Shown: positions 50,156 through 58,314 of the stretch, one piece after another
Layout of the letters: each line of letters opens with the position of its first letter
How positions within the stretch are numbered: position 1 is the first letter of the stretch
Assembly (NCBI RefSeq): GCF_900105515.1
Contig: NZ_FNSY01000001.1
Span: 6,622,001-6,686,000 of the forward strand
DNA length: 64,000 nucleotides
DNA from: Streptomyces sp. 2131.1
Lineage (GTDB): Bacteria > Actinomycetota > Actinomycetes > Streptomycetales > Streptomycetaceae
Direction: 5' to 3'
Position numbers and translations under genes: made by a program
The notes under the pieces: model-generated
What the model was told of the DNA's origin: nothing
Database searches by the model: none
Seen by the model: only the letters and a program-made list of their open reading frames with translations

Positions 50156-51181
50156 ATGAACGACTCCGCCGGCACCGACGGCAACAGCTCGTACGGCCAC
50201 AAGCCCTTCAAGCGCTCCCGCAGCCACTTCGCGGACCGGATCACCGCCGACGGCCGCGACGGCTGGCCCGTGGAGGCGGACCGCTACCGGCTCGTCGTCA
50301 GCCGCGCCTGCCCCTGGGCCAGCCGCTCCCTGGTCTCCCGCAGGCTGCTCGGCCTGGAGGACGCCCTCTCGCTCGCCGTCACCGACCCGCTCCAGGACGA
50401 CCGCAGCTGGCGGTTCACGCTCGACCCGGACGGCCGCGACCCGGTGCTCGGCATCCGGTATCTGAGCGAGGCGTACGACGCCAGGGAGCACGACTACCCG
50501 GGCGGCGTCAGCGTCCCGGCGATCGTCGACGTACCCAGCGGCAAGCTGGTCACCAACGACTACCAGCAGATCACCCTGGACCTCGCCACCGAGTGGACCG
50601 CCCTGCACCGCCCCGGCGCTCCCGACCTCTACCCCGAGCCGCTGCGCGCGGAGATCGACGAGGTCATGGAGGGCATCTACCGGGACGTGAACAACGGCGT
50701 CTACCGGGCCGGATTCGCGGACGGCCAGGACACCTACGAGGAGGCGTACGAGGCGCTCTTCCGCCGCCTGGAGCAGATGTCCGAGCGGCTCGCGGACCGG
50801 CGCTACCTCGTCGGGGACACCATCACCGAGGCCGACATCCGGTTCTTCACCACCCTGGTGCGCTTCGACGCCGTCTACCACGGCCACTTCAAGTGCAACC
50901 GCCGGAAACTGTCCGAGGACCCGGTGCTGTGGGCGTACGTCAGGGACCTCTACCAGACCCCCGGATTCGGGGACACGGTCGACTTCCACCACATCAAGCA
51001 GCACTACTACCGGGTGCACACCGGCATCAACCCCACCGGAATCGTGCCCGCCGGCCCCGATCTCTCCGGCTGGCTGACCCCGCACCACCGCGAACAGCTC
51101 GGCGGGCGCCCCTTCGGCGACGGAACCCCGCCCGGGCCGGTGCCGGCGGGGGAGGAGATCCCGCCGGAGGGCCGCCCGTAG
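50156..51181 (+). CDS. Glutathionyl-hydroquinone reductase-like protein (ECM4/YqjG family)
   Basis: A 341-residue member of the omega-like GST/Xi class. 'VSRACPWASRSLVSRRLLGLEDALSLAVTDP' carries the catalytic Cys of the C-P-W-A motif; 'VPAIVDVPSGKLVTNDYQQITLDL' is the thioredoxin-like cis-Pro/ligand part, and the C-terminal all-helical domain has 'YRDVNNGVYRAGFADGQDTYEEAYEALFRRLEQMSERLADRRYLVGDTITEADIRFFTTLVRFDAVY' in pieces. Such enzymes strip the thiol from S-conjugated hydroquinones. Streptomyces make mycothiol rather than glutathione, so the physiological conjugate is probably a mycothiolyl-hydroquinone. Co-transcribed with the exporter, suggesting a quinone/aromatic resistance unit. Confidence 0.88.
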   Translation: MNDSAGTDGNSSYGHKPFKRSRSHFADRITADGRDGWPVEADRYRLVVSRACPWASRSLVSRRLLGLEDALSLAVTDPLQDDRSWRFTLDPDGRDPVLGIRYLSEAYDAREHDYPGGVSVPAIVDVPSGKLVTNDYQQITLDLATEWTALHRPGAPDLYPEPLRAEIDEVMEGIYRDVNNGVYRAGFADGQDTYEEAYEALFRRLEQMSERLADRRYLVGDTITEADIRFFTTLVRFDAVYHGHFKCNRRKLSEDPVLWAYVRDLYQTPGFGDTVDFHHIKQHYYRVHTGINPTGIVPAGPDLSGWLTPHHREQLGGRPFGDGTPPGPVPAGEEIPPEGRP

Positions 51182-51239
51182 GACGGGTTCAGGCCGGTGT
51201 GGGCAGGGCCCTGTCGAGACGGCGCCGCTCACGAGATAT

Positions 51240-51251
51240 CTTGATGTCAAG
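51240..51251. promoter_or_regulatory. CTTGA-TG-TCAAG palindrome upstream of icd
   Basis: A 12-base palindrome centred 36 bases before the icd start, in an AT-rich stretch (GAGATATCTTGATG) where the promoter should lie. It suits a repressor or activator of a citrate-cycle gene. Confidence 0.45.
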
Positions 51252-51281
51252 CAATGTTGCAGACGTGGAGCGGAGCACAGG

Positions 51282-53501
51282 GTGACTGACTCGACCATCA
51301 TCTATACACACACCGACGAGGCCCCGGCCCTGGCGACGTATTCGTTCCTGCCCGTGATCGAGGCGTACGCCTCAAAGGCCGGGGTCACCGTCGAGAGCCG
51401 GGACATCTCCCTCGCGGGCCGGATCATCGCCGGCTTCCCCGAGCGCCTCCGCGAGGACCAGCGCATCGACGACGCTCTCGCCGAGCTCGGCGAGCTGGCC
51501 ACCACCCCCGGGGCCAACATCATCAAGCTTCCGAACATCTCGGCCTCGATCCCGCAGCTGAAGGCCGCGATCGCCGAGCTCCAGGCCCAGGGCTACGCCC
51601 TGCCGGACTACCCGGACGACCCGAAGACCGACGAGGACAAGGACGTCCGCGCCCGTTACGACAAGGTCAAGGGCAGCGCCGTCAACCCGGTCCTGCGCGA
51701 GGGCAACTCGGACCGCCGCGCCCCCGCGTCGGTCAAGAACTACGCCAAGACCCACCCGCACCGCATGGGTGCCTGGACCGCCGACTCGAAGACCAACGTC
51801 GCCACCATGGGCGTCGACGACTTCCGGTCCACCGAGAAGTCCGCGGTCATCGCCGAGGCCGGCACCCTGCGCATCGAGCTCGCCGGGGACGACGGCACCA
51901 CCACCGTCCTGCGCGAGTCCGTACCCGTCCTCGCGGGCGAGGTCGTCGACGCCTCCGTCATGCGCGTCGCCGCCCTGCGTGAGTTCATCACCGCCCAGAT
52001 CGCCCGCGCCAAGGCCGAGGGCGTCCTGTTCTCCGTGCACCTCAAGGCCACGATGATGAAGGTCTCCGACCCGATCATCTTCGGCCACGTCGTGCGCGCC
52101 TTCTTCCCGAAGACCTTCGCCGAGCACGGTGACGCGCTCGCCGCGGCCGGCCTGACCCCGAACGACGGTCTGGGCGGCATCCTCAAGGGCCTGGAGGCCC
52201 TGCCCGAGGGCGCGAAGATCAAGGAGTCCTTCGAGGCCGAGCTGGCCGAGGGCCCCGCCCTCGCCATGGTCGACTCCGACAAGGGCATCACCAACCTGCA
52301 CGTCCCGAGCGACGTCATCGTAGACGCCTCCATGCCGGCCATGATCCGCACCTCCGGCCACATGTGGGGCCCGGACGGCAACGAGGCCGACACCATCGCC
52401 GTCCTCCCGGACAGCAGCTACGCCGGTGTCTACCAGGTCGTCATCGACGACTGCCGCGCCAATGGCGCCTTCGACCCGGCCACGATGGGCTCGGTGCCCA
52501 ACGTCGGCCTCATGGCTCAGAAGGCCGAGGAGTACGGCAGCCACGACAAGACCTTCGAGATCCCCGCCACCGGCACCGTCCGCGTCGTGGACGCCGCCGG
52601 CAACGCCGTGCTGGAGCAGGCCGTCGGCGCCGGCGACATCTTCCGCATGTGCCAGACCAAGGACCTGCCGATCCAGGACTGGGTCAAGCTCGCCGTCACC
52701 CGCGCCCGCGCGACCGGCAACCCCGCCGTCTTCTGGCTCGACGCGGACCGCGCGCACGACGCGCAGCTCATCGAGAAGGTGAAGACCTACCTCGCCGAGC
52801 ACGACACCGAGGGCCTCCAGATCGAGATCATGACCCCGCAGGAGGCCACCGCCTTCTCGCTGGAGCGCATCCGCCGGGGCGAGGACACCATCTCCGTCAC
52901 CGGCAACGTGCTCCGTGACTACCTGACGGACCTCTTCCCGATCCTGGAGCTCGGCACCAGCGCGAAGATGCTCTCCGTCGTCCCGCTGATGAACGGCGGC
53001 GGCCTCTTCGAGACGGGCGCCGGCGGCTCCGCCCCCAAGCACGTGCAGCAGCTCGTCAAGGAGGACTACCTGCGCTGGGACAGCCTGGGTGAGTTCCTCG
53101 CCCTCGCCGTCAGCTTCGAGCACCTCGCGCAGACCACGGGCAACGCCCGCGCCCAGGTCCTCGCCGACACGCTGGACCGCGCCACGGCCACGTTCCTCAA
53201 CGAGGACAAGTCGCCCAGCCGCCGCCTCGGTGGCATCGACAACCGCGGCAGCCACTTCTACCTGTCCCTGTACTGGGCCCAGGAGCTGGCACAGCAGACC
53301 TCCGACGCCGAGCTCGCCGCCGCGTTCGCCCCGCTCGCCAAGACGCTGGCCGAGCAGGAGCAGACCATCGTCGACGAGCTGATCGCGGTCCAGGGCAAGC
53401 CGGCCGACATCGGCGGCTACTACCAGCCCGACCCGGCCAAGGCCGCGGCCGTCATGCGTCCGTCCGCGACGTTCAACCAGGCGATCGCGAGCCTCGCCTG
53501 A
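51282..53501 (+). CDS. icd: Isocitrate dehydrogenase, NADP-dependent, monomeric type
   Basis: A 739-residue enzyme of the monomeric IDH class (usual length about 740), unrelated in sequence to the 400-residue dimeric enzyme. It oxidises isocitrate to 2-oxoglutarate in the citrate cycle. 'IIYTHTDEAPALATYSFLPVIEAYA' at the N-terminus, 'VNPVLREGNSDRRAP', 'SVHLKATMMKVSDPIIFGH', 'DSSYAGVYQVVIDDCR' and 'GGSAPKHVQQLVKEDYLRWDSLGEFLAL' are class signatures. GTG start after GGAGCG. Flanked by its own promoter region and terminator, so monocistronic. Confidence 0.97.
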   Translation: MTDSTIIYTHTDEAPALATYSFLPVIEAYASKAGVTVESRDISLAGRIIAGFPERLREDQRIDDALAELGELATTPGANIIKLPNISASIPQLKAAIAELQAQGYALPDYPDDPKTDEDKDVRARYDKVKGSAVNPVLREGNSDRRAPASVKNYAKTHPHRMGAWTADSKTNVATMGVDDFRSTEKSAVIAEAGTLRIELAGDDGTTTVLRESVPVLAGEVVDASVMRVAALREFITAQIARAKAEGVLFSVHLKATMMKVSDPIIFGHVVRAFFPKTFAEHGDALAAAGLTPNDGLGGILKGLEALPEGAKIKESFEAELAEGPALAMVDSDKGITNLHVPSDVIVDASMPAMIRTSGHMWGPDGNEADTIAVLPDSSYAGVYQVVIDDCRANGAFDPATMGSVPNVGLMAQKAEEYGSHDKTFEIPATGTVRVVDAAGNAVLEQAVGAGDIFRMCQTKDLPIQDWVKLAVTRARATGNPAVFWLDADRAHDAQLIEKVKTYLAEHDTEGLQIEIMTPQEATAFSLERIRRGEDTISVTGNVLRDYLTDLFPILELGTSAKMLSVVPLMNGGGLFETGAGGSAPKHVQQLVKEDYLRWDSLGEFLALAVSFEHLAQTTGNARAQVLADTLDRATATFLNEDKSPSRRLGGIDNRGSHFYLSLYWAQELAQQTSDAELAAAFAPLAKTLAEQEQTIVDELIAVQGKPADIGGYYQPDPAKAAAVMRPSATFNQAIASLA

Positions 53502-53515
53502 CCCGACGCGCACCC

Positions 53516-53550
53516 GACGCCCCGGCCGGCCCCCGCCGCGCCGGGGCGTC
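53516..53550 (+). terminator. Terminator after icd
   Basis: GACGCCCCGGC (53516-53526) pairs exactly with GCCGGGGCGTC (53540-53550), 14 bases past the stop. Confidence 0.75.
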
Positions 53551-53679
53551 CCCGTGTCGTGTCCCCAACCCCCTGACGGGTGAATGTCGCGCCCCGGCGG
53601 GTGCCGGGCCGCGCCCCGGGACCGCATCGCTGGTTTGCTGCATCCGGTAACACGGATGCACAAGCGAAGGAGCGGCCCC

Positions 53680-55410
53680 GTGACGACGACGGGCACAGCA
53701 GGTACGGCGGAGGACGAGGAGTCGTACTCCAACGAACTACCGGTGCGCAGCAGGGAGCCCGGCAACGTCGTCATCAAGTGGGCGACCACCACCGACCACA
53801 AGACGATCGGCACGCTCTACCTGGTCACCTCGTTCGCGTTCTTCCTCGGCGGCGGTCTGCTCGCGCTCTTCATGCGCGCCGAACTGGCCAGGCCCGGCAT
53901 CCAGATCATGTCGAACGAGCAGTACAACCAGGCGTTCACGATGCACGGCACGATCATGCTGCTGATGTTCGCGACGCCGCTGTTCGCCGGATTCACGAAC
54001 TGGATCATGCCGTTGCAGATCGGCGCGCCCGACGTGGCGTTCCCCCGCCTGAACATGTTCGCGTACTGGCTCTACCTCTTCGGCTCGCTCATCGCGGTGG
54101 CCGGCTTCCTCACCCCGAACGGTGCCGCCGACTTCGGCTGGTTCGCCTACTCCCCGCTGACCGACGTGGTCCGCTCGCCCGGGGTCGGCGGTGACCTGTG
54201 GATCATGGGCCTGGCCTTCTCCGGCTTCGGCACGATCCTCGGTTCGGTCAACTTCGTCACCACGATCATCTGCATGCGCGCGCCCGGCATGACGATGTTC
54301 CGCATGCCGATCTTCGTCTGGAACGTCCTGCTGACCGCCGTGCTGGTGCTGCTGGCGTTCCCGGTGCTCGCCGGGGCGCTCCTGGCGCTGGAGGCGGACC
54401 GCAAGTTCGGTGCCCACGTCTTCGACGCGGCCAACGGGGGAGCGTTGCTCTGGCAACACCTCTTCTGGTTCTTCGGGCACCCGGAGGTGTACATCATCGC
54501 CCTGCCGTTCTTCGGCATCGTCTCCGAGATCATCCCGGTTTTCAGCCGCAAGCCGATCTTCGGCTACATCGGCCTGGTCGCTGCGACGACCGCCATCGCC
54601 GGCCTCTCGATCACGGTGTGGGCGCACCACATGTACGTCACCGGCGGGGTGCTGCTGCCGTTCTTCTCGTTCATGACGTTCCTCATCGCCGTGCCCACCG
54701 GGGTGAAGTTCTTCAACTGGATCGGCACGATGTGGAAGGGCTCGTTGTCCTTCGAGACACCGATGCTCTGGTCCGTGGGCTTCCTCGTCACCTTCCTCTT
54801 CGGCGGTCTGACCGGCGTCATCCTGGCTTCCCCGCCGCTCGACTTCCACGTCTCGGACTCGTACTTCGTGGTCGCGCACTTCCACTACGTCGTCTTCGGC
54901 ACCGTGGTGTTCGCGATGTTCGCCGGGTTCCACTTCTGGTGGCCGAAGTTCACCGGGAAGATGCTGGACGAGCGGCTCGGCAAGATCACCTTCTGGACGC
55001 TGTTCGTGGGCTTCCACGGCACGTTCCTGGTGCAGCACTGGCTGGGCGCGGAGGGCATGCCGCGGCGTTACGCGGACTACCTCGCGTCGGACGGCTTCAC
55101 CGCGCTGAACACCATCTCGTCGATCTCCTCGTTCCTGCTGGGCCTGTCGATGCTGCCCTTCCTGTACAACGTGTGGAAGACAGCCAAGTACGGCAAGCAG
55201 ATCGAGGTCGACGACCCGTGGGGCTTCGGCCGTTCGCTGGAGTGGGCGACCTCCTGCCCGCCGCCGCGGCACAACTTCGTCACCCTGCCCCGTATCCGCT
55301 CCGAGTCCCCGGCGTTCGACCTGCACCACCCCGCCGTACGGCAGCTGGAGGAGGCCGCCACCCGGCCGCACACCTCCGTCACCGTGGCGCCCGGGGACAA
55401 GCAGGCGTGA
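53680..55410 (+). CDS. ctaD: Cytochrome c oxidase subunit I (stand-alone copy)
   Basis: A 576-residue integral membrane subunit with 12 predicted helices, the catalytic core of an aa3-type oxidase. Heme and copper ligands are in place: 'FTMHGTIMLLMF' (heme a His), 'WFFGHPEVYI' (CuB His and cross-linked Tyr), 'WAHHMYVTGG' (two CuB His), 'VVAHFHYVVFG' (heme a3 and heme a His). GTG at 53680 is preferred, with AAGGAG eight bases upstream; an ATG at 53656 is in frame but has no such site. The genes for subunits II, III and the bc1 complex, next to which ctaD normally lies, are absent, so this is probably a second copy. The stop overlaps the next gene. Confidence 0.93.
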   Translation: MTTTGTAGTAEDEESYSNELPVRSREPGNVVIKWATTTDHKTIGTLYLVTSFAFFLGGGLLALFMRAELARPGIQIMSNEQYNQAFTMHGTIMLLMFATPLFAGFTNWIMPLQIGAPDVAFPRLNMFAYWLYLFGSLIAVAGFLTPNGAADFGWFAYSPLTDVVRSPGVGGDLWIMGLAFSGFGTILGSVNFVTTIICMRAPGMTMFRMPIFVWNVLLTAVLVLLAFPVLAGALLALEADRKFGAHVFDAANGGALLWQHLFWFFGHPEVYIIALPFFGIVSEIIPVFSRKPIFGYIGLVAATTAIAGLSITVWAHHMYVTGGVLLPFFSFMTFLIAVPTGVKFFNWIGTMWKGSLSFETPMLWSVGFLVTFLFGGLTGVILASPPLDFHVSDSYFVVAHFHYVVFGTVVFAMFAGFHFWWPKFTGKMLDERLGKITFWTLFVGFHGTFLVQHWLGAEGMPRRYADYLASDGFTALNTISSISSFLLGLSMLPFLYNVWKTAKYGKQIEVDDPWGFGRSLEWATSCPPPRHNFVTLPRIRSESPAFDLHHPAVRQLEEAATRPHTSVTVAPGDKQA

Positions 55411-55775
55411 GCGGCGAGGAGAGGCGGGCGGCGGCCGACCCGGACGCCGAGAGCGCCCGGGGGCTGGCCCAGGTGGAGGGCTACCTGTTGTGGAACGCCG
55501 AGGTCGAGCAGGCACGCAGGCTCGCCCGCCGCTTCACCGAACAGCTGCCCTGGCTCACGACCGCCCAGCGCGAGGACGTGGAACGCGTCTACACCGCGGA
55601 GCGGACCGCCGAATCACGGGTGGTGCTGGCGCGGATCTCCGCCCGTGCCCTGCAGTTGCGCGGTGAGTACACCGCGCGCTACCGCAGGCTCCGCGCCCGC
55701 TGCGTCGCCGCCGCCCTGGTCTGCGCGGGCGCGGCGGGCGGCGCCTGCGGCGTGGTCGGCTACCTGGCCCGTTGA
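55407..55775 (+). CDS. Small coiled-coil membrane protein coupled to ctaD
   Basis: A 122-residue protein whose GTG overlaps the ctaD stop (GTGA). Residues 15-95 are charged and helical, Arg/Glu-rich ('NAEVEQARRLARRFTEQLPWLTTAQREDVERVYTAERT'), likely cytoplasmic; residues 98-120 are one membrane helix ('CVAAALVCAGAAGGACGVVGYL'). No family is recognised with certainty. The coupling points to a role in assembly or stability of the oxidase copy, or an unusual small subunit. Confidence 0.7.
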   Translation: MSGEERRAAADPDAESARGLAQVEGYLLWNAEVEQARRLARRFTEQLPWLTTAQREDVERVYTAERTAESRVVLARISARALQLRGEYTARYRRLRARCVAAALVCAGAAGGACGVVGYLAR

Positions 55776-55908
55776 GCCGGTCCGGTCGTCCGTTCTGCCG
55801 TCCCAGCAGGCGAACTTGCCGCCCGGTCGTGAAGATGAGAGGTGACGGGCGCGTGTGACGGGGCAGGCGAACGGACGACCGTGCAGACCCCCAGAAGGGA
55901 CGATCACT

Positions 55909-57270
55909 GTGGCACGACCCAGGATTCTCGTAGTCGGAGCCGGTTTCGCCGGGGTCGAGTGCGTACGCCGTCTGGAGCGGGGGCTGCGGCCCGGTGAAGC
56001 GGACATCGCGCTCGTCGCCCCGTTCTCGTACCAGCTCTACCTGCCCCTGCTGCCTCAGGTGGCCTCCGGGGTGCTGACCCCGCAGTCCGTCGCGCTGTCC
56101 CTGCGCCGGAGCAGCCGCCACCGCACCCGCATCATCCCCGGCGGCGCCATCGGTGTGGACCCCGCGGCGAAGATCTGCGTGGTCCGCAAGATCACCGACG
56201 AGATCGTGAACGAGCCGTACGACTACCTCGTCCTCAGCCCCGGCAGCGTCACCCGGACCTTCGACATCCCCGGGCTCCTCGACCACGCCCGCGGCATGAA
56301 GACGCTGGCCGAGGCCGCCTACGTACGCGACCACGTGATCGCGCAGCTCGACCTCGCGGACGCCAGCGACGACGAGGAGGAGCGCGCCTCGCGGCTCCAG
56401 TTCGTCGTGGTCGGCGGCGGCTACGCCGGCACCGAGACCGCGGCCTGCCTCCAGCGCCTCACCACGAACGCGCTGCGGCACTACCCCCGCCTCGACCCGA
56501 AGCTCATCAAGTGGCACCTGATCGACATCGCACCCAAGCTCATGCCCGAGCTCGGCGACAAGCTCGGGGCCAGCGCCCTCAAGGTGCTGCGCGACCGCGG
56601 GATCGAGGTGTCGCTCGGCGTGTCGATCGCCGAGGCGGGGCCCGACACCGTGAAGTTCACCGACGGCCGGGTGCTGCCCTGCCGGACGCTGATCTGGACC
56701 GCCGGGGTCGCCGCCAGCCCCCTGGTGGGCACCTTCGACGCGGAGACCGTCAAGGGCCGGCTCGCCGTGACGCCCGAGATGGTACTGCCGGGACAGGAAA
56801 GGATCTTCGCGCTCGGCGACGTGGCCGCCGTGCCCGACCTGGCCAAGGGCGGGGGCGCGGTGTGCCCGCCCACCGCCCAGCACGCGCAGCGCCAGGGCCG
56901 CAAGCTCGCCGACAACCTCCTGGCCAAGCTCCGCAACCAGCCGTTGCAGCCCTACGTCCACAAGGACCTCGGGCTCGTCGTGGACCTCGGCGGCAAGGAC
57001 GCCGTGTCCAAGCCCCTCGGCATCGAGCTGCACGGCATCGGCGCCCAGGCCGTGGCCCGCGGATACCACTGGTCGGCGCTGCGCACCAACGTGGCCAAGG
57101 CGCGTGTCATGGCGAACTGGCTGATCAATGCCACCGCAGGCGACGACTTCGTACGTACCGGCTTCCAGATGCGCAAGCCGGCGACGCTGCGGGACTTCGA
57201 GTACACCGACAGCTATATGACACCGGAGCAGGTCCGCAAGCACACCGAGGCCCTGCACGCCCGGATGTGA
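55909..57270 (+). CDS. ndh: NADH dehydrogenase type II (NDH-2)
   Basis: A 453-residue flavoprotein that passes electrons from NADH to menaquinone without pumping protons. First Rossmann motif 'RILVVGAGFAGVECVRRLE' (FAD), second 'LQFVVVGGGYAGTETAACLQ' (NADH), then 'TLIWTAGVAASPL' and 'IFALGDVAAVP' (FAD ribityl contact). A C-terminal amphipathic stretch would bind the membrane. GTG at 55909 with AGAAGGGA. It follows the oxidase copy by 133 bases; together they could form a short NADH-to-oxygen chain by way of the bc1 complex encoded elsewhere. Confidence 0.9.
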   Translation: MARPRILVVGAGFAGVECVRRLERGLRPGEADIALVAPFSYQLYLPLLPQVASGVLTPQSVALSLRRSSRHRTRIIPGGAIGVDPAAKICVVRKITDEIVNEPYDYLVLSPGSVTRTFDIPGLLDHARGMKTLAEAAYVRDHVIAQLDLADASDDEEERASRLQFVVVGGGYAGTETAACLQRLTTNALRHYPRLDPKLIKWHLIDIAPKLMPELGDKLGASALKVLRDRGIEVSLGVSIAEAGPDTVKFTDGRVLPCRTLIWTAGVAASPLVGTFDAETVKGRLAVTPEMVLPGQERIFALGDVAAVPDLAKGGGAVCPPTAQHAQRQGRKLADNLLAKLRNQPLQPYVHKDLGLVVDLGGKDAVSKPLGIELHGIGAQAVARGYHWSALRTNVAKARVMANWLINATAGDDFVRTGFQMRKPATLRDFEYTDSYMTPEQVRKHTEALHARM

Positions 57271-57293
57271 CCCGGGCGCGGGGCCCGGGTCAC

Positions 57294-57318
57294 GCCCGGC
57301 GGACTCAGTCCGCCGGGC
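57294..57318. terminator. Bidirectional terminator overlapping the meaB stop
   Basis: GCCCGGCGGAC (57294-57304) pairs exactly with GTCCGCCGGGC (57308-57318); the 3-base loop is the meaB stop codon itself. It also serves ndh, which converges. Confidence 0.75.
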
Positions 57319-58303
57319 CGGGCCCCCGGAACGCGGCGAGGATCTCCTCGGCGGCCAGCGTCGCCGGCAGCGTCCCCTCGCGTACCCGCCGCTCCAGGTC
57401 CGGCGCCAGCGCCCGCACCCCGGCGTGGGCGCGCAGACTCTCCAGCAGCTCGTCGCGCACCATCGTCCAGGTCCAGTCGACCTGCTGCTCGGCCCGCTTG
57501 GCGGCGAGCCTGCCCGTCGACTCCAGGAGCGACCGGTGCTGTTCCAGCCGCTCCCACAGCGTGTCGAGGCCGGTCGACTCGCGGGCGCTGCACGTCAGCA
57601 CCGGAGGGGTCCACGCCGCGTCCGCCGGGTGCATCAGCCGCAGCGCGCCCGCCAGTTCACGGGCGGCGGCGCGCGCGTCCCGCTCGTGCGGGCCGTCCGC
57701 CTTGTTGACGGCGATGGCGTCCGCGAGTTCCAGGACGCCCTTCTTGATGCCCTGCAACTGGTCACCCGTACGCGCCAGGGTCAGCAGCAGGAACGTGTCG
57801 ACCATGTTGGCGACCGCGGTCTCCGACTGGCCGACCCCGACGGTCTCCACCAGGACCACGTCGTAGCCCGCCGCCTCCATCACCACGACGGACTCGCGGG
57901 TCGCCTTCGCCACCCCGCCCAGCGTGCCGGCGGTGGGGGAGGGGCGCACGAAGGCGTCCGGGTCCACCGCCAGCCGCTCCATCCGGGTCTTGTCGCCCAG
58001 GATGGAGCCGCCCGTACGGCTGGACGACGGGTCGACCGCCAGCACGGCGACCCGGTGCCCGAGCCCCGTGAGCATGGTGCCGAGCGCGTCGATGAACGTC
58101 GACTTGCCGACCCCGGGCACCCCGCTGATGCCGACGCGCCGGGCGTGGCCCGAGTGCGGCAGCAGCCGGCGCAGCAACTCCTGCGCCAGCGCCCGGTGGT
58201 CGGGGCGGGTGGACTCGACGAGGGTGATGGCGCGCGCGATGTGCGCGCGCTTCCCGTCGAGGACGCCCTTCACATAACTGTCGAGATCGATCCTCGGGGC
58301 CAT
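57305..58303 (-). CDS. meaB: Methylmalonyl-CoA mutase-associated GTPase MeaB
   Basis: A 332-residue G3E-family GTPase chaperone that guards and repairs the B12 cofactor of methylmalonyl-CoA mutase. Walker A 'GISGVPGVGKSTFIDALG', Walker B/switch 'VLAVDPSSSRTGGSILGDKTRM', 'DVVLVETVGVGQSETAVANMVDTFLLLTLARTGDQLQGIKKGVLELAD' and the guanine motif 'VNKADG' are visible. ATG lies 11 bases after the mutB stop. Third gene of mutA-mutB-meaB. Confidence 0.96.
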   Translation of the reverse strand: MAPRIDLDSYVKGVLDGKRAHIARAITLVESTRPDHRALAQELLRRLLPHSGHARRVGISGVPGVGKSTFIDALGTMLTGLGHRVAVLAVDPSSSRTGGSILGDKTRMERLAVDPDAFVRPSPTAGTLGGVAKATRESVVVMEAAGYDVVLVETVGVGQSETAVANMVDTFLLLTLARTGDQLQGIKKGVLELADAIAVNKADGPHERDARAAARELAGALRLMHPADAAWTPPVLTCSARESTGLDTLWERLEQHRSLLESTGRLAAKRAEQQVDWTWTMVRDELLESLRAHAGVRALAPDLERRVREGTLPATLAAEEILAAFRGPGPAD

Positions 58304-58314
58304 GGTTCAGCGGC

